Origin: Ophiosphaerella korrae
Taxonomy: Eukaryota; Ascomycota; Dothideomycetes; Pleosporales; Phaeosphaeriaceae
Assembly (NCBI GenBank): GCA_028456385.1
Contig: JALNQF010000118.1
Location: forward strand, 1 to 64,000
Length of the DNA stretch: 64,000 bases
Direction of reading: 5' to 3'
Shown one piece after another: positions 42,270-56,400 of the stretch. The position numbers and the translations under genes are program-made. The notes under the pieces were generated by a model. It ran no database searches, had not been told where the DNA came from, and saw only the letters and a list, made by a program, of their open reading frames with translations. Numbering within the stretch: the stretch's first letter is position 1; each line of letters begins with the position of its first letter.

Positions 42270-43310
42270 ATGTCTCTCGCTGACTATCTTGCCAAGAACT
42301 ACCTCACTGCAGATTCAGACAAGAAGTCCAAAAAGCGCAAGCGGAAGAACAAAGATGGTGGGCTCACAATCGACGATGACGATAGCCTAGGGTGGAAAAA
42401 CACGGCCGACGACGACGATGACGATGCGCCGATGATTGGTATGGCTCAGAATTACATCACTGTTTCAGGGAGCGCGACTAATATAAGTGCAGTCGGTGGG
42501 GGCTTACTAAAGAAGACCAAGAAAAAGCCAAAATCAACTGGCACCATAGGTTGGACCGCTGTGGGTGTTGCTGCCCCTTCGCATGCACAACAAGTTGCCG
42601 CCGACGCAGCCACTGCCGATGCGATCATTGCGTCAACAGCTGTCGACCGCGAAAAGGCTGCGGAAGCCGAGGATGAGGCGCCAGAAATGGTGGACACGGA
42701 CGGTGTGTTGAGGATGGAGTCAGGCGCAAAAGCCGGCCTGCAAACGGCAGCAGAAGTAACAGCAGCGATGAAGAAGAAACAAACCGAGGAGAGGCGCAAA
42801 GCAGAAGAATCCATGAAGGAAATGGGCAGTGCCGCACAAGAGACCATCTACCGTGATGCGAGCGGCCGCATAATAAACGTCGCAATGAAGCGCGCAGAAG
42901 CTCGGAAAAAAGCCGAAGACGAAGAACGCAAGAAACTCGAGAAGGAGAAGGCAGCCCGAGGCGATGTCCAAAACGCCGAGGCTGCGCGGAGGAAGCAACA
43001 ACTGCAAGACGCCAAAACAATGACGATCGCGCGGCACGCCGACGACGAAGAATTAAACGACGAGCTGAAGCAACGAGACCACTGGAACGATCCTGCTGCA
43101 AATTTTCTCCGCAAGAAAAAGGCAGGACGAAGCATAACAGGCAAACCAATATATCAAGGTGCCTTCCAACCGAATCGCTACGGTATCCGCCCAGGGCATC
43201 GGTGGGACGGTGTGGATCGGGGAAATGGATTCGAGACACAGTGGTTTAGTTCACGGAATCGGAAGGCGAATGTCGAAAACTTGGAGTATCAATGGCAACA
43301 AGATGAATAG
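42270..43310 (+). CDS. Pre-mRNA-splicing factor CWC26/BUD13
   Basis: Intronless, 346 residues. It starts MSLADYLAKNYLTAD followed by a Lys/Arg run (KKSKKRKRKNK), as in fungal Bud13/Cwc26. The middle is Ala/Glu/Lys-rich and probably helical. The conserved C-terminal Bud13 domain carries TIYRDASGRIINV, DHWNDPAANFL, KPIYQGAFQPNRYGI, PGHRWDGVDRGNGFE and the final NVENLEYQW. Bud13 is a subunit of the RES complex (with Snu17/Ist3 and Pml1), which binds the activated spliceosome and supports efficient splicing and nuclear pre-mRNA retention. Confidence 0.95.
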   Translation: MSLADYLAKNYLTADSDKKSKKRKRKNKDGGLTIDDDDSLGWKNTADDDDDDAPMIGMAQNYITVSGSATNISAVGGGLLKKTKKKPKSTGTIGWTAVGVAAPSHAQQVAADAATADAIIASTAVDREKAAEAEDEAPEMVDTDGVLRMESGAKAGLQTAAEVTAAMKKKQTEERRKAEESMKEMGSAAQETIYRDASGRIINVAMKRAEARKKAEDEERKKLEKEKAARGDVQNAEAARRKQQLQDAKTMTIARHADDEELNDELKQRDHWNDPAANFLRKKKAGRSITGKPIYQGAFQPNRYGIRPGHRWDGVDRGNGFETQWFSSRNRKANVENLEYQWQQDE

Positions 43311-44468
43311 GCTTTGCATTTAAATCACGGCATGGCATGGCGTTGGAAAATTTCATGATGACATTTCAACTTTGTGATCATAACGGATGTCAGGCATGGA
43401 AGAACGTCAAAATGTTGCACTTTGAGGCTTTGTATCACCAATGGGACTCATTATGAAAGAAATTTGAGTGTTACCATGGAGGTAGGCGTTGAAAGGTACC
43501 CATACCTGGCCTTGTATAGGCCAAAAAGCGCTGCAATGCGTCGTTACGTGGAGAATTATAGCGTTGCCACGTACGTACACTGAAGCTGTATCGTGACTAC
43601 ACCTGTGTCACGCGAGTTATGCGGCCTCGTATGAAAGAATTGGGTCTTTATACAGCTCAAATGCCATCACATACATGCGGCTGCCCTAGGCAATCACCAA
43701 AATGCACATATTTACGTAAAAAGTACTACGCAGACCGATCGTATGCATAGCGATTCTACGGCGCAATACTTCCCTAGATCAAGTCGAGATTCTAGAGTAT
43801 TCCTATCTAGCCCCAACATAGACCCTCTATAGATAATATACTACGTATGTCATCGTAGAAATGTAATGCTTCACACTTAAAAATTTTGTAATAAATGTAA
43901 GACAATGAAGACCATTCATAACGCGCCCAGTGGCTATTACCATGCATCCACTCTACCAACGCATTTCAATCGCAGACTTACCTGTACTTTCCTCTTGGCA
44001 GCACTCTATGCCGAGGATACTTATCAACGCGCAGCTTTATTCAAAGCTCACATGGGATTTTGCAAACGATCAAGCTGCAATATATCCAATGAGATAGCTC
44101 GTTCACCGACACAGCAATAAAGCGAGGCATCGCATCGATCCCTGAGGGTATTCAAGCTTACTCTGAACTAAATCAAACCTCATAGCAATTTTTTCTACCG
44201 CACGTCAGCAAGATAAAGAAATGAATTGTGATGAGCATGTGTGAGAAGATGCCAGGAGTGACGTTGATACGGTGCCTGACATTACTTAGGACTGGTACTG
44301 TGGAGGTGTGTTAAAGAGGTCATAATCTATATTGTACTGTCTATGGAACAAAAGAAGGAACATATCCCGATACATAAGGAGAAGTATTATATCCTATCAT
44401 GTGCACTGTCAACCCCATATGGAAACTGCCACTGCGCCCCCAAGACCCGCGATAACCATAGCATTTCA
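43311..44468. other. Intergenic between BUD13 and the NRPS (convergent)
   Basis: About 1.16 kb of AT-rich DNA between two convergent genes. Small open frames (43374-43583, 43905-44120) show no support. No terminator or repeat recognised. Confidence 0.5.
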
Positions 44469-47400
44469 TTACCTAACAAGGCTTTCTATTGCCTCTCGAA
44501 GCTTGCTGAGTAGCTTGTTTCCATCCGGCAAATTCATCATCTCTACTGGGGCAAAAATGCCAACATCCAAAGCTCCGTCACGTACTGTTGCTTCGATGTC
44601 GATCGCATGCTATTCATCTATTAGTTATGCCGGACAATAGATGACAGATCTGACTCACCAAATATGCACCATTAACCTCATGTTTAAGGCTTCTCATCTG
44701 ACGTTCATGCAGAGTGTCGGCCGGGGTTTGTTCGGTGACACGATTCACTCCTTGCTCCCAGTGTGCCGCCTGAACAATCCTGATGCCATTGCTCGGCGTT
44801 TGAAGGACGTTGTCAATACTTGGCAACTTCAAAAAGTTGACAAAGGTGTCCAGCTTCACACCAGTCCACTCGCTGATCTCGAAAAGACTAGCTAAGGTGT
44901 TAGGAAATTGTCCAATCGTTTGGAGATCTTGCTGGATGCGATGCGCAGTATCCATCATATCATAGCCTAGGGGCGAGTGGAGTCGTAGTGGAAGAAGGTT
45001 GACGGTGGGCAGTGGAGCGGCCTCGATGTTGGGGATAGGGAGTGAACGATTGGCCAGATATATTCCAAGCACAACGTCCTCCTCCTCTGGTATTTGATTC
45101 ATCCTAGCGTAGCATTGACCGTACGCAGCGAGAAAAATGGCTTGCAGCGAGAGTCCTTCTGAACGAGCAAACTTATCTAATGCTTCTGTAGCTAATAGTC
45201 CTGGTTCAAAAATCTCCGTTCTAGAGTTTGTTGGTGACGTTGGTTGCGGGAGCTGGTGCTGCTTCACGCCCTTTAGGTATGTTGTCCAGAATGTCTTCCG
45301 GCGTTCAACTACGGAACCCCCCGAACAGGTAGCCATAAGCCCGGCAAGGGTGTCATTTGGGGGTCGCATCGTGGCCCCGTTACAAATATCTTGGAGCTGT
45401 TGCATCAACATGGGCAGGCTGACACCATCATAGATAACGTGGTGAATTTTTAGCTTCAGATCCCAGCCGTGACTTGTTCGTGTCACATATAGATTGGCCC
45501 AAGATTGGCCTGTTTCTGATAGTATCAGTTGCTGAGTCGCCTGTTTTTTGCTGTGATGAGTAACATCAAGAATCGAAATCTCTGATTCGTAATCCGTTTG
45601 TATCAGTTGAACATAAGGCATCTGTCTGACCGGAGTTGCAACAAAGTATACTTTCAGTATGGGGTTTGCATCTGTTAGAATTTTCCAGGAGCATCGAAGA
45701 TTCTCAACTGATATATCTCCAAGGAGGCTGTATCCGAATTCAGGATAGAAATGACTGCCGCGCGAGTTAAGCCACATTGACAGCATATATAGCTGTCCAG
45801 CCGTGATCGGGAACAATTGAATTGAATCGGGATTTTGGATGCGACATCCTTCAGCAATTGACCGGCGTATAATCTCATCCCGGTCAAGATCATGTAGGAC
45901 CTCCTCGATAGTGGATGTATAGTTTTCTTCGTCTCTAAAGTTATGGGCTGAGTTTGTACCAGCTACTAGAGCCATCTTATCAACTGTTCCAGCTTGAAGC
46001 ATTTCGCCAACACTGAGAATAATCCCCCTTTGTCGAAGGAGAGCAGAGACTTTAATTGCGCTGATGGAGTCAAGACCAATATGGAAGATAGTCGTACCAG
46101 CAACGAATTCCTGCTCGGGGGTTCCAGACACTGAAGCTAGAACTTCACGGATATTGCACACAATTTCTGGCCGTGGTTGAGGTTCTTCTTGTGCACGATC
46201 GCTGGTTGGGTCTCCGGCGGTGGGATCTTTTTTTCTATCATCCTCAAATGGGGGTAATCCACACACAGATATTCCATGTGGTGTGAAATGAATCACAGAA
46301 TCGTCTGGCCGCTCTAACATCACGCCCATCACTTGGTCTAATCTGCGCAGCCAGTTTTCGGAGCCAGCCTTATCAAACATTTCGTCTTTGATTGCGCAAC
46401 GCCATATAAGCTCATCGCCCAAGATTTCCATCTCGACGCAGACTGGATATTCCACATCGCTTTGACTCTGAACACTTGTATATAGTCTCTTATTCTCTGA
46501 TTTGTCTTCCTGTATGCCCTTTTGGTAAATGAATAAACTGTTGAAAAGTGCACGGCGTGTACCGCTTAGAGATAGAGCTTTTCGTAGGGGAAAGTGTTGC
46601 CATTGCTTGATGTTGACTGAGTTGTCTTGTGTGTAGCGCAGCATGTCGGAAATCGTCCCATGAATGACTGATCGAACAGCAACAGTATTCATAGTAGGGA
46701 AAAGCAATTTTGTGGATGTATCATCATCGCGCCCGGACAAGACGGAGCCAAATACCACATCAAGTGATTGAACAAACGAAGCCAGCACTATGGAGAATAC
46801 AGACTGGCCCAATGTTTGGACAGATACATTTTTCTTCTTCGCAAATGTTGTGATGCTGGCCGAAGCAAATTTGCTCTGCCGCTCAACACGATGTACCACT
46901 TGTGATGTATTGAGCGGGGTGTGTGTTCGTGGTGAAAGGATGCTGGGCCTACTGCCAGAAAGGAAGTCTTGCCAAAACGTAGCAGCTTTGGGCCCAGACT
47001 TTGAGAGTATATCCGAAAGCGTTGCTTGGTAATCAGGACGAGGCACATACTGCCCATTATAAGCGCAAGCTACATCAGTGTGTAGTAAGCTTAGCGACCA
47101 GCCATCGTAGAGTGCGTGTGCTATAGATATAATTAAATAGTCTTGACTAGCAGCTGCGACATGTAAGAGGCGAAAAGGCGGCTCCACCTGAAAAGAGGCC
47201 ATTGCTTCTTCCTGAAGTCCTTCCCGCAGTACAGTCAGGTCAGGCTCTGTATCCAAGGTAATCGATGTCCAAAAGTTGCGAGTATCTTCAAGAACGACTT
47301 GGGCAAATATAGAATCGATTTGAGGGTCATTAATCGGAAGAAAGAGAGTGCGTAGGATTGGTGAAGCTTCGATGACACAAGTCCAGGCGCTTTGTAACCG

Positions 47401-50400
47401 GGTGATGTCGGTACCTTTCTGGAGTCTCATGACATCGAAATTGTAGTATCTTGCGAACTCAGACGTTATCATCTCGGCAACCATAGCTTCTTGCAGAGGA
47501 GTTAACGGAAATACGTCAGTAATTTGCCCGATTCTGTGCCTTTGTTGTTCGACAACGCTTCGTAGCTCATTCTTGCGTGGTATCAAGTATTCCACATCCA
47601 TATCCTGGCCTATGCTCGGGCTTGTGGTTTGGGCGATTTTTAGCATCTTGGCAATTGTCAGGCTGCGCATGATTCCACTGACGGCTATATTTATGCCGCG
47701 CTTTTTGAGCTTCGATGACATCCTAATGGCATCGATGCTGTCCAGTCCCAACTGCAAGATAGATGTCGTTTCGTCAATATCATGCTGATTGCTGCCTGTA
47801 AGATCCATAAGTGTTTCCCTCAATATTTTGGCATCATTCGTCCACACAAAGTCGGTAGAATCGTTTGCTAGCGACTTATCATCTTTGACTCCGTTCCAAG
47901 CTAAGCTATTTGTCTCTGCTATTGCTTCGACTGTGGTCGTAGGGTCTTCAACCACCTGCTTCATCGCCTTCTCAAAGCGATGAATGAGTTCGTTCGATGT
48001 TTTTGTATCCGACATATGACCTTGCGTGACCAGTGTCAAACTCCATCGATTTTCCGGGTTCTGTTCGATCTCCAAAGCCAGAGGAAAATCTGCTTCGACC
48101 TCTCCATCTAACATCTTCCACTTCCCATTTCTGATGTGGGTTTTCTCAGTCGACCCGACTTGAAAGACGAACAAGCTATTGAAGAGGGGCTCGTTACGAT
48201 CATTCTTGCACCACTTGTTGATGTCCCTCAGCGCAGTATGCTGGTATTGATGAGCAGCAACATTGAAATCATGAACCCTCTTAATAGTCGATGCCCAAGT
48301 CTCGCCATCTTTAGTCCAGTGTTGAAACGGTATTGTGTTGAACATGGGGCCTATGATGCGATCGGCACCCTCAAGATTAATACTTCGACCTGAAACTACC
48401 ACGCCCATTGTTACAGGACCCTTCATCCAACTTTGCAATGTGTTTAGCCAGCAAGCCTGCGCGATGGCTTGAGCCGTAACATTTAGTTTGCGTCTGACTG
48501 GCTCAAAAGCAGTCGTTGTATGAAACTCTCGACTGATTTTGAGGGGCTGCCTGCTCGGACTGCTCGTCAATGGAGGAAGTAATCGGGGTATATTTCTTGT
48601 AAGATGTTCTTGCCAAAAGCCTTTTGATCCCTCCACAACTCTTAGCGGGCCATATGGTAAGGCGCTGTGAAACGAAGGTGGGTCATTGTGGGGACAATGT
48701 CCATTGTATGCCTCCCAAGCGGCATCGAAGATGAGTTCAATGCTAATTCCATCATACAGAGCATGAAAGATTTGTACGATTAGGAATTGCTTTCCACAAG
48801 CGGCAAGGGAGATGATCTCGAAAGGTCTTTTGTAATCGCTGTGGTTGCTCTCGAGCCACCGCTGCCTCAATCTGACAAGACAAACATCCAATGGTTCATC
48901 TATCATTGCACTCTCCTGTGCCCAAGGTAAATGACTACCATTTATAACCACTTGAGCATAGCCCTCCTCAGTATTCACGAACGTGGTTCGTAGGATTGGA
49001 ATTGACGCGTGCACTGTCTGCCATGCTGTTCGTAGCATGCCATGATCAATGTCGTCGCTCAGCTCGAATTCGAACGTGTTGAAGTAAAGGCCATTTCCGC
49101 TTTCTAGAGATCGTGCAATAATGCCTTGTTGAAGTGGTGTACATGGTACTAGGGTTTCAATACCCAATTCGCTGACTGAAAGCATTCGTGCAATTTCATG
49201 ACGATGACGGTGCTGCATAGCAGCGATCTCTTGTTGAGCGAAACGTAACGACGCATGATAGTTTGTAGACTGTTCTTCTCGAGATAACGCTTTTGAAAGG
49301 CGACGAATTGTGCAGTGCTTAAGGATCAGAGAGGCATTTGCGCCAGAGAAACCAGCTTGTTTCATCGCTCTCACAACACTGATGACAGATATCGAATCCA
49401 TACCCAGCTCGAAAAAGCTGGTATCTTTGCCGAATACATCTTCATTATCTCCAAGCTCTTGTTTCACCACATTTCGAATCTTGTTCTCTTGATCTGACCA
49501 ACCATGATCAACATGATTTAAACTAGCGGCCATAATTTGCAGATCTGCGCCCGATAATCCTTCGTATATATCTCTCAGTTTCTTTGCATCAGCTTTGTTG
49601 TTGACGTTGAGTGGCAGAGATGAAAGCGGGACAAAATGTGTTGGCACCATGTAGGATGGAAGCTTTTCCTGGCATGCTTCTCTTGCAACTATCGTTTCCG
49701 CTACATTCTCCAGCAAAGCTTTTGGTTGACCATTCACTCTTCCTCGAACGATAAATGCAACAAGCTGCTCTTTTTTTTGACCAGAATGCTTTAGAACTAG
49801 TGTGGCAACGTCGGATATGTTCTTGCTCGAATGTCTGATAACCGAATTGATTTCACCGATTTCTAAACGTTGTCCGCGTAATTTGACTTGATCATCTGCG
49901 CGGCCGAGGAAGTCCAAACTGCCATCATGTAAGACCCTCACCAAATCCCCTGTCCGATAAACGCGCTCAGAAAATTGATCTAGGTAGGGAAAGCTCTTGC
50001 TGGTAAGATCATCGCGGTTCAGATAACCTCTACCGACTAGCTTACCAGAAACGCAAAGCTCGCCGACACCGCCCCGAAGTACAGGAACCTCCGAGCCTGG
50101 TCGAAGGACAAAGGTGCCAACATTATCGAATTGTTGTCCTATGTTCGAAGGTTTACCGTTGACCGGAACGCGAGGGTACATGGTACAGCCAATGGTCGTT
50201 TCAGTTGGTCCGTAACCGTTGTAGATCACGCCTGTTGGTCCCCACACGTCCAAAATCTCTTGTTTCAGACTCTCGCCTCCAGTGATGAAGACACCTTTGC
50301 AAAGTTCAGGTACATCGCGAGGATGCAACAATTGAGCAAGGCTTGGTGTTAAGTCAATATGTGTGATGCCGAGCACGCGGATGGACTGGGCGAGGTCTTC

Positions 50401-53400
50401 GAAGATAAGATCGCGAGGTGCTGAAACTACACAAATACCAACAGACCAACTCCAATATTGCTCTAACACAGAGACATCGAAATGAAAGGATGCAAATTGA
50501 AGCCAGCGTGACCTTGAATTCCAATGACCGGCAAATAGGCGTTGAAATGAGACGATCGCCTGAACAGCATTCTCATGGGTCAACTCACATCCTTTTGGCA
50601 TACCTGTCGTACCACTAGTGTACAAGCAATAGCTTCGGTCCTGGGAATTGATATTTCTCTCTAACTTGGGTCTTTCGCTGCTGTAAGACCTGACCGTTAC
50701 CTTATTCAAGTTCACTGTTGGCACACTGATCCGATTCTCGAAGCCAGCTGATACCGTCCCCATAGAAAGAACGACTGAGGCTGATGAATCTTGTATAACC
50801 AGAACTTGGCGGGCTACAGGTGCCCCAGGATCTATTGCAACGAAAGCGCACCCGGCTTTGAGGACTCCCAGCATGGCAAAAGAAGCCTCTGGGCACTTGT
50901 CGAAACATACGCCGACCAATGCGCCTGGCTGCACGCCTTTCTCAATAAGAAGATTTGCAACTCGATTGCCTTCGGCATCGAGTTCGGAGTAAGTCCATCG
51001 TTGCGAATCGTACTCGCCTCCACGGATGGATTGTGCAAACTCTAAGGCAACCCGCTGAGGATACTTTACGGCACTAAGTTCAACGAGCTCGTGTAAGAGC
51101 TGACGGTCAGATGGTAGAGTTGGTTCCTTTGCTGGAGTTATCGAGTACAATAGGGGATCGGAGGTTTCTGAATGGTATGTAGGCAAAATCAAGCTCTGCA
51201 TCAGATGATCAAGCTGTGCAAGAATGAGGGCAGCTTGCTCTCGTGGCAACTTATGTGGCATGAAAGTAAGGCGATATTCCAGATAGCCTTCCCGAGGCTC
51301 TAGTTCAATCGATAGAGCATACTCTACACTCGCCGTTTCATCTACGATTTCCCAAGGTTGCTTCTCTTCATTAGTTGAGTGTAGCTTCTGGAAAGCAAAA
51401 ACAGTATCAAAAAGAGACTCGCTTGGACATCCCATTAGTTTGTGTATGTCTGGGAGTGGCATGTGCTGGTGACTATGCGCTTCACCAACCAGAGCTGTGA
51501 TTGACTTTATTATCGTTTTTGGGTCCCCCTCCATTGCTTGTGCAATGGGAATTACGTTGATGCACGGGAAAACAGCATGCTCTGCCGCCTCAAAGCTGCG
51601 ACCCGAAAGCACAACGCCACAAGTTGCTTTTGATTCCCCTGTGTAAATGGATATGAGCGATAGCCAGCTTGCAATACCTAAAGCTTGTAATGTGGTATTC
51701 GCCTGCCGGCAGGCACCTTCTATATCAGGCAGTGGCTTCAATGATCGATATGCGTAAGTCTCCGGTGGTTCTGAGACATATCGTAGCGGGGCTAAGTCGG
51801 GAAAGCGACAAGGGGTAATCTGTTCTCCCATCCTTGTCCAAAACAATCGTCCTAGTTTATCCTGATCACTACTCAGCCGTAAGATACCGTCGATAGCGGG
51901 TTCAAGGGCTACAGGAGTCTGGATTGTTTCCCTCTTATAAGCCCTAGAAACGTCATTGAGGACTGACTGGATACTTTGTGCATCGAACAGCCCATGAAAA
52001 ATGGCGAGGTCTATATACGTCTCATTCTCATCATTGACTGTTCGGATATACCAACAAGGCTTGTGAACCTTGTCTGGTGCTCTTCGCTGCAATTTCTCGA
52101 GCCAAACTTTAGACGTATCGGGCTGGTCATTCGTAGATGTTTCCCATGGCAAATGAAAGCCGTCAGGGCTGTATTCAATCATGCCAAAGGGATGATCCTT
52201 GTCGTTGAGATGTACGAAACCGGTTCGGAGAATTGGGTGTGTGACCATTACCATTTCCCAAGCTCGCCTCATATCAACTAGGCTCAATCCAGGCTTTAAT
52301 TTCATGCGGATATGATTGATATAGACAGTACCAGCTTTTGCAACCATCTGAGAAAGCATACCTCTTTGTAGTGGAGTACAAGGCCTAACAGTTACGACCT
52401 CTTCGTTGGCGATGTTATATCTCTCCACAACAAACGCTTTGTGCTGGGCGTTGAAAGCTGTGAAATCGAACTGTACATCGGCGACCTGCTCCTGTTTTGG
52501 TCGTTGCTCGATAAATTTGGCGAGCTCAGTACAAGTTGTGTATTTCATAATGTCCCCAGAAGCCACATGGTGACCATTCCCACGGAGTGCGGCAGCAATT
52601 TGCACGGCACTGATACTGTCCAAACCAAGCTGGTAAATTGTGGTTTCAGGTAACACACCATCCAGGGCCATACACGAAAATCGCGCAAAGACACTTCTGA
52701 TCTGAATCTCAAGCTTAGTCCATTGACGTTCCTCTCTTTGTTGTTGAATATTGTTAGATAGCACATTCGTTTCGGGTGAGTACCGAAAGGCATCAGTCAG
52801 CGCGGTCTTGTCAACTTTTCCGGCTAGTGAACGAGGAATCCGATCAACAAAAAGAAAGAAGCTCGGTATCATGTAAGAGGGAAGTTGATTTTGAACGCTG
52901 TGTCTCAGACCTTGTCGCATTTCCTCTCGCTGCTCGTCACTAAGCTGCGGCTGAGTAACCAGGAAGGACACTAGTTGTTCCTTTGCTGCAACGCCTTTCT
53001 TCAAAACCAGAGTTGCGACAGCCGTAATAATTGGCTGAGAGTTCTTGATGACCTGGTTGATTTCGTCAAGTTCTACCCTCAGTCCTCGTATCTTAACCTG
53101 GTCGTCCGCACGTCCAACAAACTCGAAATTACCATCACTCAGCATGCGGACAATGTCGCCGCTTCGGTAGAACCTCTGTCCACATTTTTTTACAAATCTC
53201 TCGTCTGTTAGTTCAGTTCGACCAAAGTACCCGCGAGCTATCTGTGCACCTCCGATATAGAGCTCTCCAATGCTCAATAGAGGCAAAGGTTGGTCACCAC
53301 CAGCTCGAAAAACGGCAAATGATGTACTGGGAAATGGTTTCCCGATAATGGCGGTTTTGGTATGCGTCGTTACTGGGTGGATTGTGGTACAAAATGCAGC

Positions 53401-56400
53401 TTCCGTTGGTCCATAAGAGTTGACGCATGTGTCCTCCCATTCTGTCACCAGGGTAGATGACATTGCCTCCCCAATGCAGTACAACCATTTGACTCCAGGT
53501 ATTTCGTTCTTAGTCAGAGAAGCTGCTACAGATGGCGTTAAGTCCAGAAGGTCGACATTTAGTGCATTGATAGTTCCTGCCAAATCATCTAGCATCTTCG
53601 TTTGCTCAGCTGAGCAAAGTGTAAAACCAAATGTCCATGCAAGGAAGCAATCGTAATAACACATATCAAAGCTGGTGGCAGCATATTGCAGGAGTCTTGA
53701 TAAGTTATCATAGGGTACAACGGACCTGGAGGATTTGATCGTTTGAATCGGTGAGTGGTGTTCTATGCTGACTGCTTTGGGCACACCGGTAGAACCACTC
53801 GTAAAGATACAGTAAGCGAGGTTTCTACCATTAAGGCCAGAGATAATAGGGTTTCCTTTTTTGGTATGCCTTACAACCTCAACATCAAGCATAGTGGATA
53901 TGGTAAAGACTTCTGGTAACGGACACTCCTTTGTATACAGAACAAAGCTCGAGTTCAAGTCCTTGAACATCAAGAGTTTTCGCGCTTCCGGGAGATCAGG
54001 ATGAACAGGCGCAAAAGCAGCCCCAGCTTTGAGAACACCTAATACGCTGGCATAGAAAAGTGGAGACTTAGATATGTGGATTGGCACGATATCCTCAGGT
54101 CTAGCGCCACTGTCGATGAGTGCTTGCGCAATATCATTAGCCCTCTCATTAAGCATTTCGAAAGACCAAACTGTTCTTGTTCCATCCGCATGCAAAAAGT
54201 CGAGTGCGATTTGAGTCGGGTTCATTTGTGCGTTATTCTCAAACTCAGAGTGTAGAAATTGCGTCTCCGTCCAGGAATTGTCAAAATCAAAGTTATTTTC
54301 GGCTCGAAGACTCAAAGGAAGACCGATTGTGGCAGTAGACGGCGTCTCTGGTTGGTTAACTACAGTTCCTAAGCAGTAATCAAAAGTGTCCGCGACAACC
54401 TTGACATCCGTCTCTGAAAGGACTGAATTATGGTAGTGAAGGACTATTGTCAACTTGTCTTCAAGCTCATTCTGTGAGATCTCACAGACCAAAGGCAGGT
54501 CCATTTCGGCCCAATTCTCTTCGAGTGTCCAAATGTTATCATCTAGTGGATCGCTAGGTTGCTGAAGGATAACCAGGGTGTCAAAAAGCCGACCCCCGTC
54601 CTTAAGCACAATGTTTTGTATCCGACGAAGTGGTGTCAGTTGGAAAGCGGATGATTCGACGATATAAGCGTGGGACTGCTGTGCCAGTACTCCATTACTT
54701 TTGCCAGCATCAATATTCATGCGGACAGGTAAGGAATTAAAGCAGGGCGCTACAAGTTTGTCTAGGTCGTGTTCATGAAGAGCCCGTCCGCTCACTACAT
54801 TACCAAAGCACACATCAAGCTCTCCAGTGTAAAAATGTAGCATCTTAGCCCACGTAGTAAGGAGGACGGAGAGGAGGGACAAGGAGGCCTGTTGACAAAC
54901 TTTGCGTATCTCATTTAGTGGTAGAAGTAGAGTCTGTTCCCATGAAGCCGACTTTGGTTCTCCATGAATTTTGTTGGTGAGATTGGGAAATGAGGTCGGT
55001 TCAAAATCGCGAAACACTGCTCCCCAAAATCGGTCTGCTTCCTCGAAGTCTTGCGACATCATGTCTTGCAAATATAAATCGTAAGGAACTGGAGGTAGAA
55101 GTTTGTTATGATGATACACTTCCTCCACCTCTTTGAGTAGATTCTGTATCGCAATACCGTCATATAGTGCATGGTGGCAGGAGAAGATTAATTTTGAAAA
55201 TCGTTCTCCTTCCGCAATCGCAAGCCAAAGAGGTGGCTTTCCATCTTTTAGCAGATCGAATATGACACTGTTAGCGTACTGATATATTGACTGTGACCAG
55301 GCCACATCTTTCCACTCAATTCTCGCATCTTGTAGTACCACCTGGGCAAACGCAAATGATGGATCTTCCGTTGGTAAAAACGAAGTTCTAAGGATCTCGT
55401 GCCGTTGAACCATCATAGCCCAACAATCGCGAAGGTGGGATAAATTTCCATGGACATTGAACACCATCACGTTGCTATAGGATGACCCTGAAGTCGAATG
55501 TCCGCTCGCTAGCATGGCTTCCTGGAGCGGCGTACATGGTAGGATCCTCGAAATAGGCAATCCTTTCATATCAAATAGACTCTGAATCCTTAAAATCTCG
55601 TTCGCCATGATGGCCGTTGCTGGACTGGAGGTGACGGCTTCCGCGCGAGGAACGTTCTGCGCAGATATGTCTTTGAACGCGCCGAGTTGTGCTATCGTAG
55701 AGTGCTTCAAAATAGTGGAGACAGCATAAGATCCCAGATCTGCCTTTTTCAGTCGGTGACTCAAGGTTATTGCTGATATTGAGTCAAGTCCCAGGTTGAA
55801 AAAGGATGAAATGCGTTTAATTTTCTCAATGGGCAGTTTGAGTATTTCTGCAATTATTTGTGCAACTTGAACCTCCCATGCAGTGGCAATTGTCGTTTCG
55901 CCAGAAAAATCTTCCATGTTGGTAGTCTGCTCAATTATTTCTTCCGGAATACGTTCGAAACAATTTCGCAGAAGTCGTTTGTCAATTTTACCTTGTGTAG
56001 TCATGGGTAGATGAGCTACAGGAATGAGATGCGAGGGCATCATGTAAGTAGGAAGTCGGTATGATAGGGAAGCATACATCGTGAGCATATCCGGACGGAG
56101 GGTTTGGACATCTAACACTCTGAAGGTAGTGCTGTCTGCCAAGCTGGGAACCCAAAAGTTAACCAGCTTCTCTGGGCCATCTAATCTTCGCAAAAGTAGG
56201 GTTACACAGTCTCGAACGCATATTTGGTCGAGAACAGCGGACGATATCTCCCCTAGCTCCACCCTTTGGCCACGAATCTTCACCTGGTCATCCAGCCTGT
56301 TGGCAAACAGGATAGATTCATCATAAAGTAACACCCCTGTGTCACCAGACCGATATATACGCCCGTACAAGGGATGGTTGATAATTTTGGCGGCAGTCAT

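Noticed and set aside
42625..43239. Long antisense open frame (204 codons) over BUD13
   Set aside because: It mirrors the Lys/Glu-rich coding strand of BUD13 and has no domain of its own.
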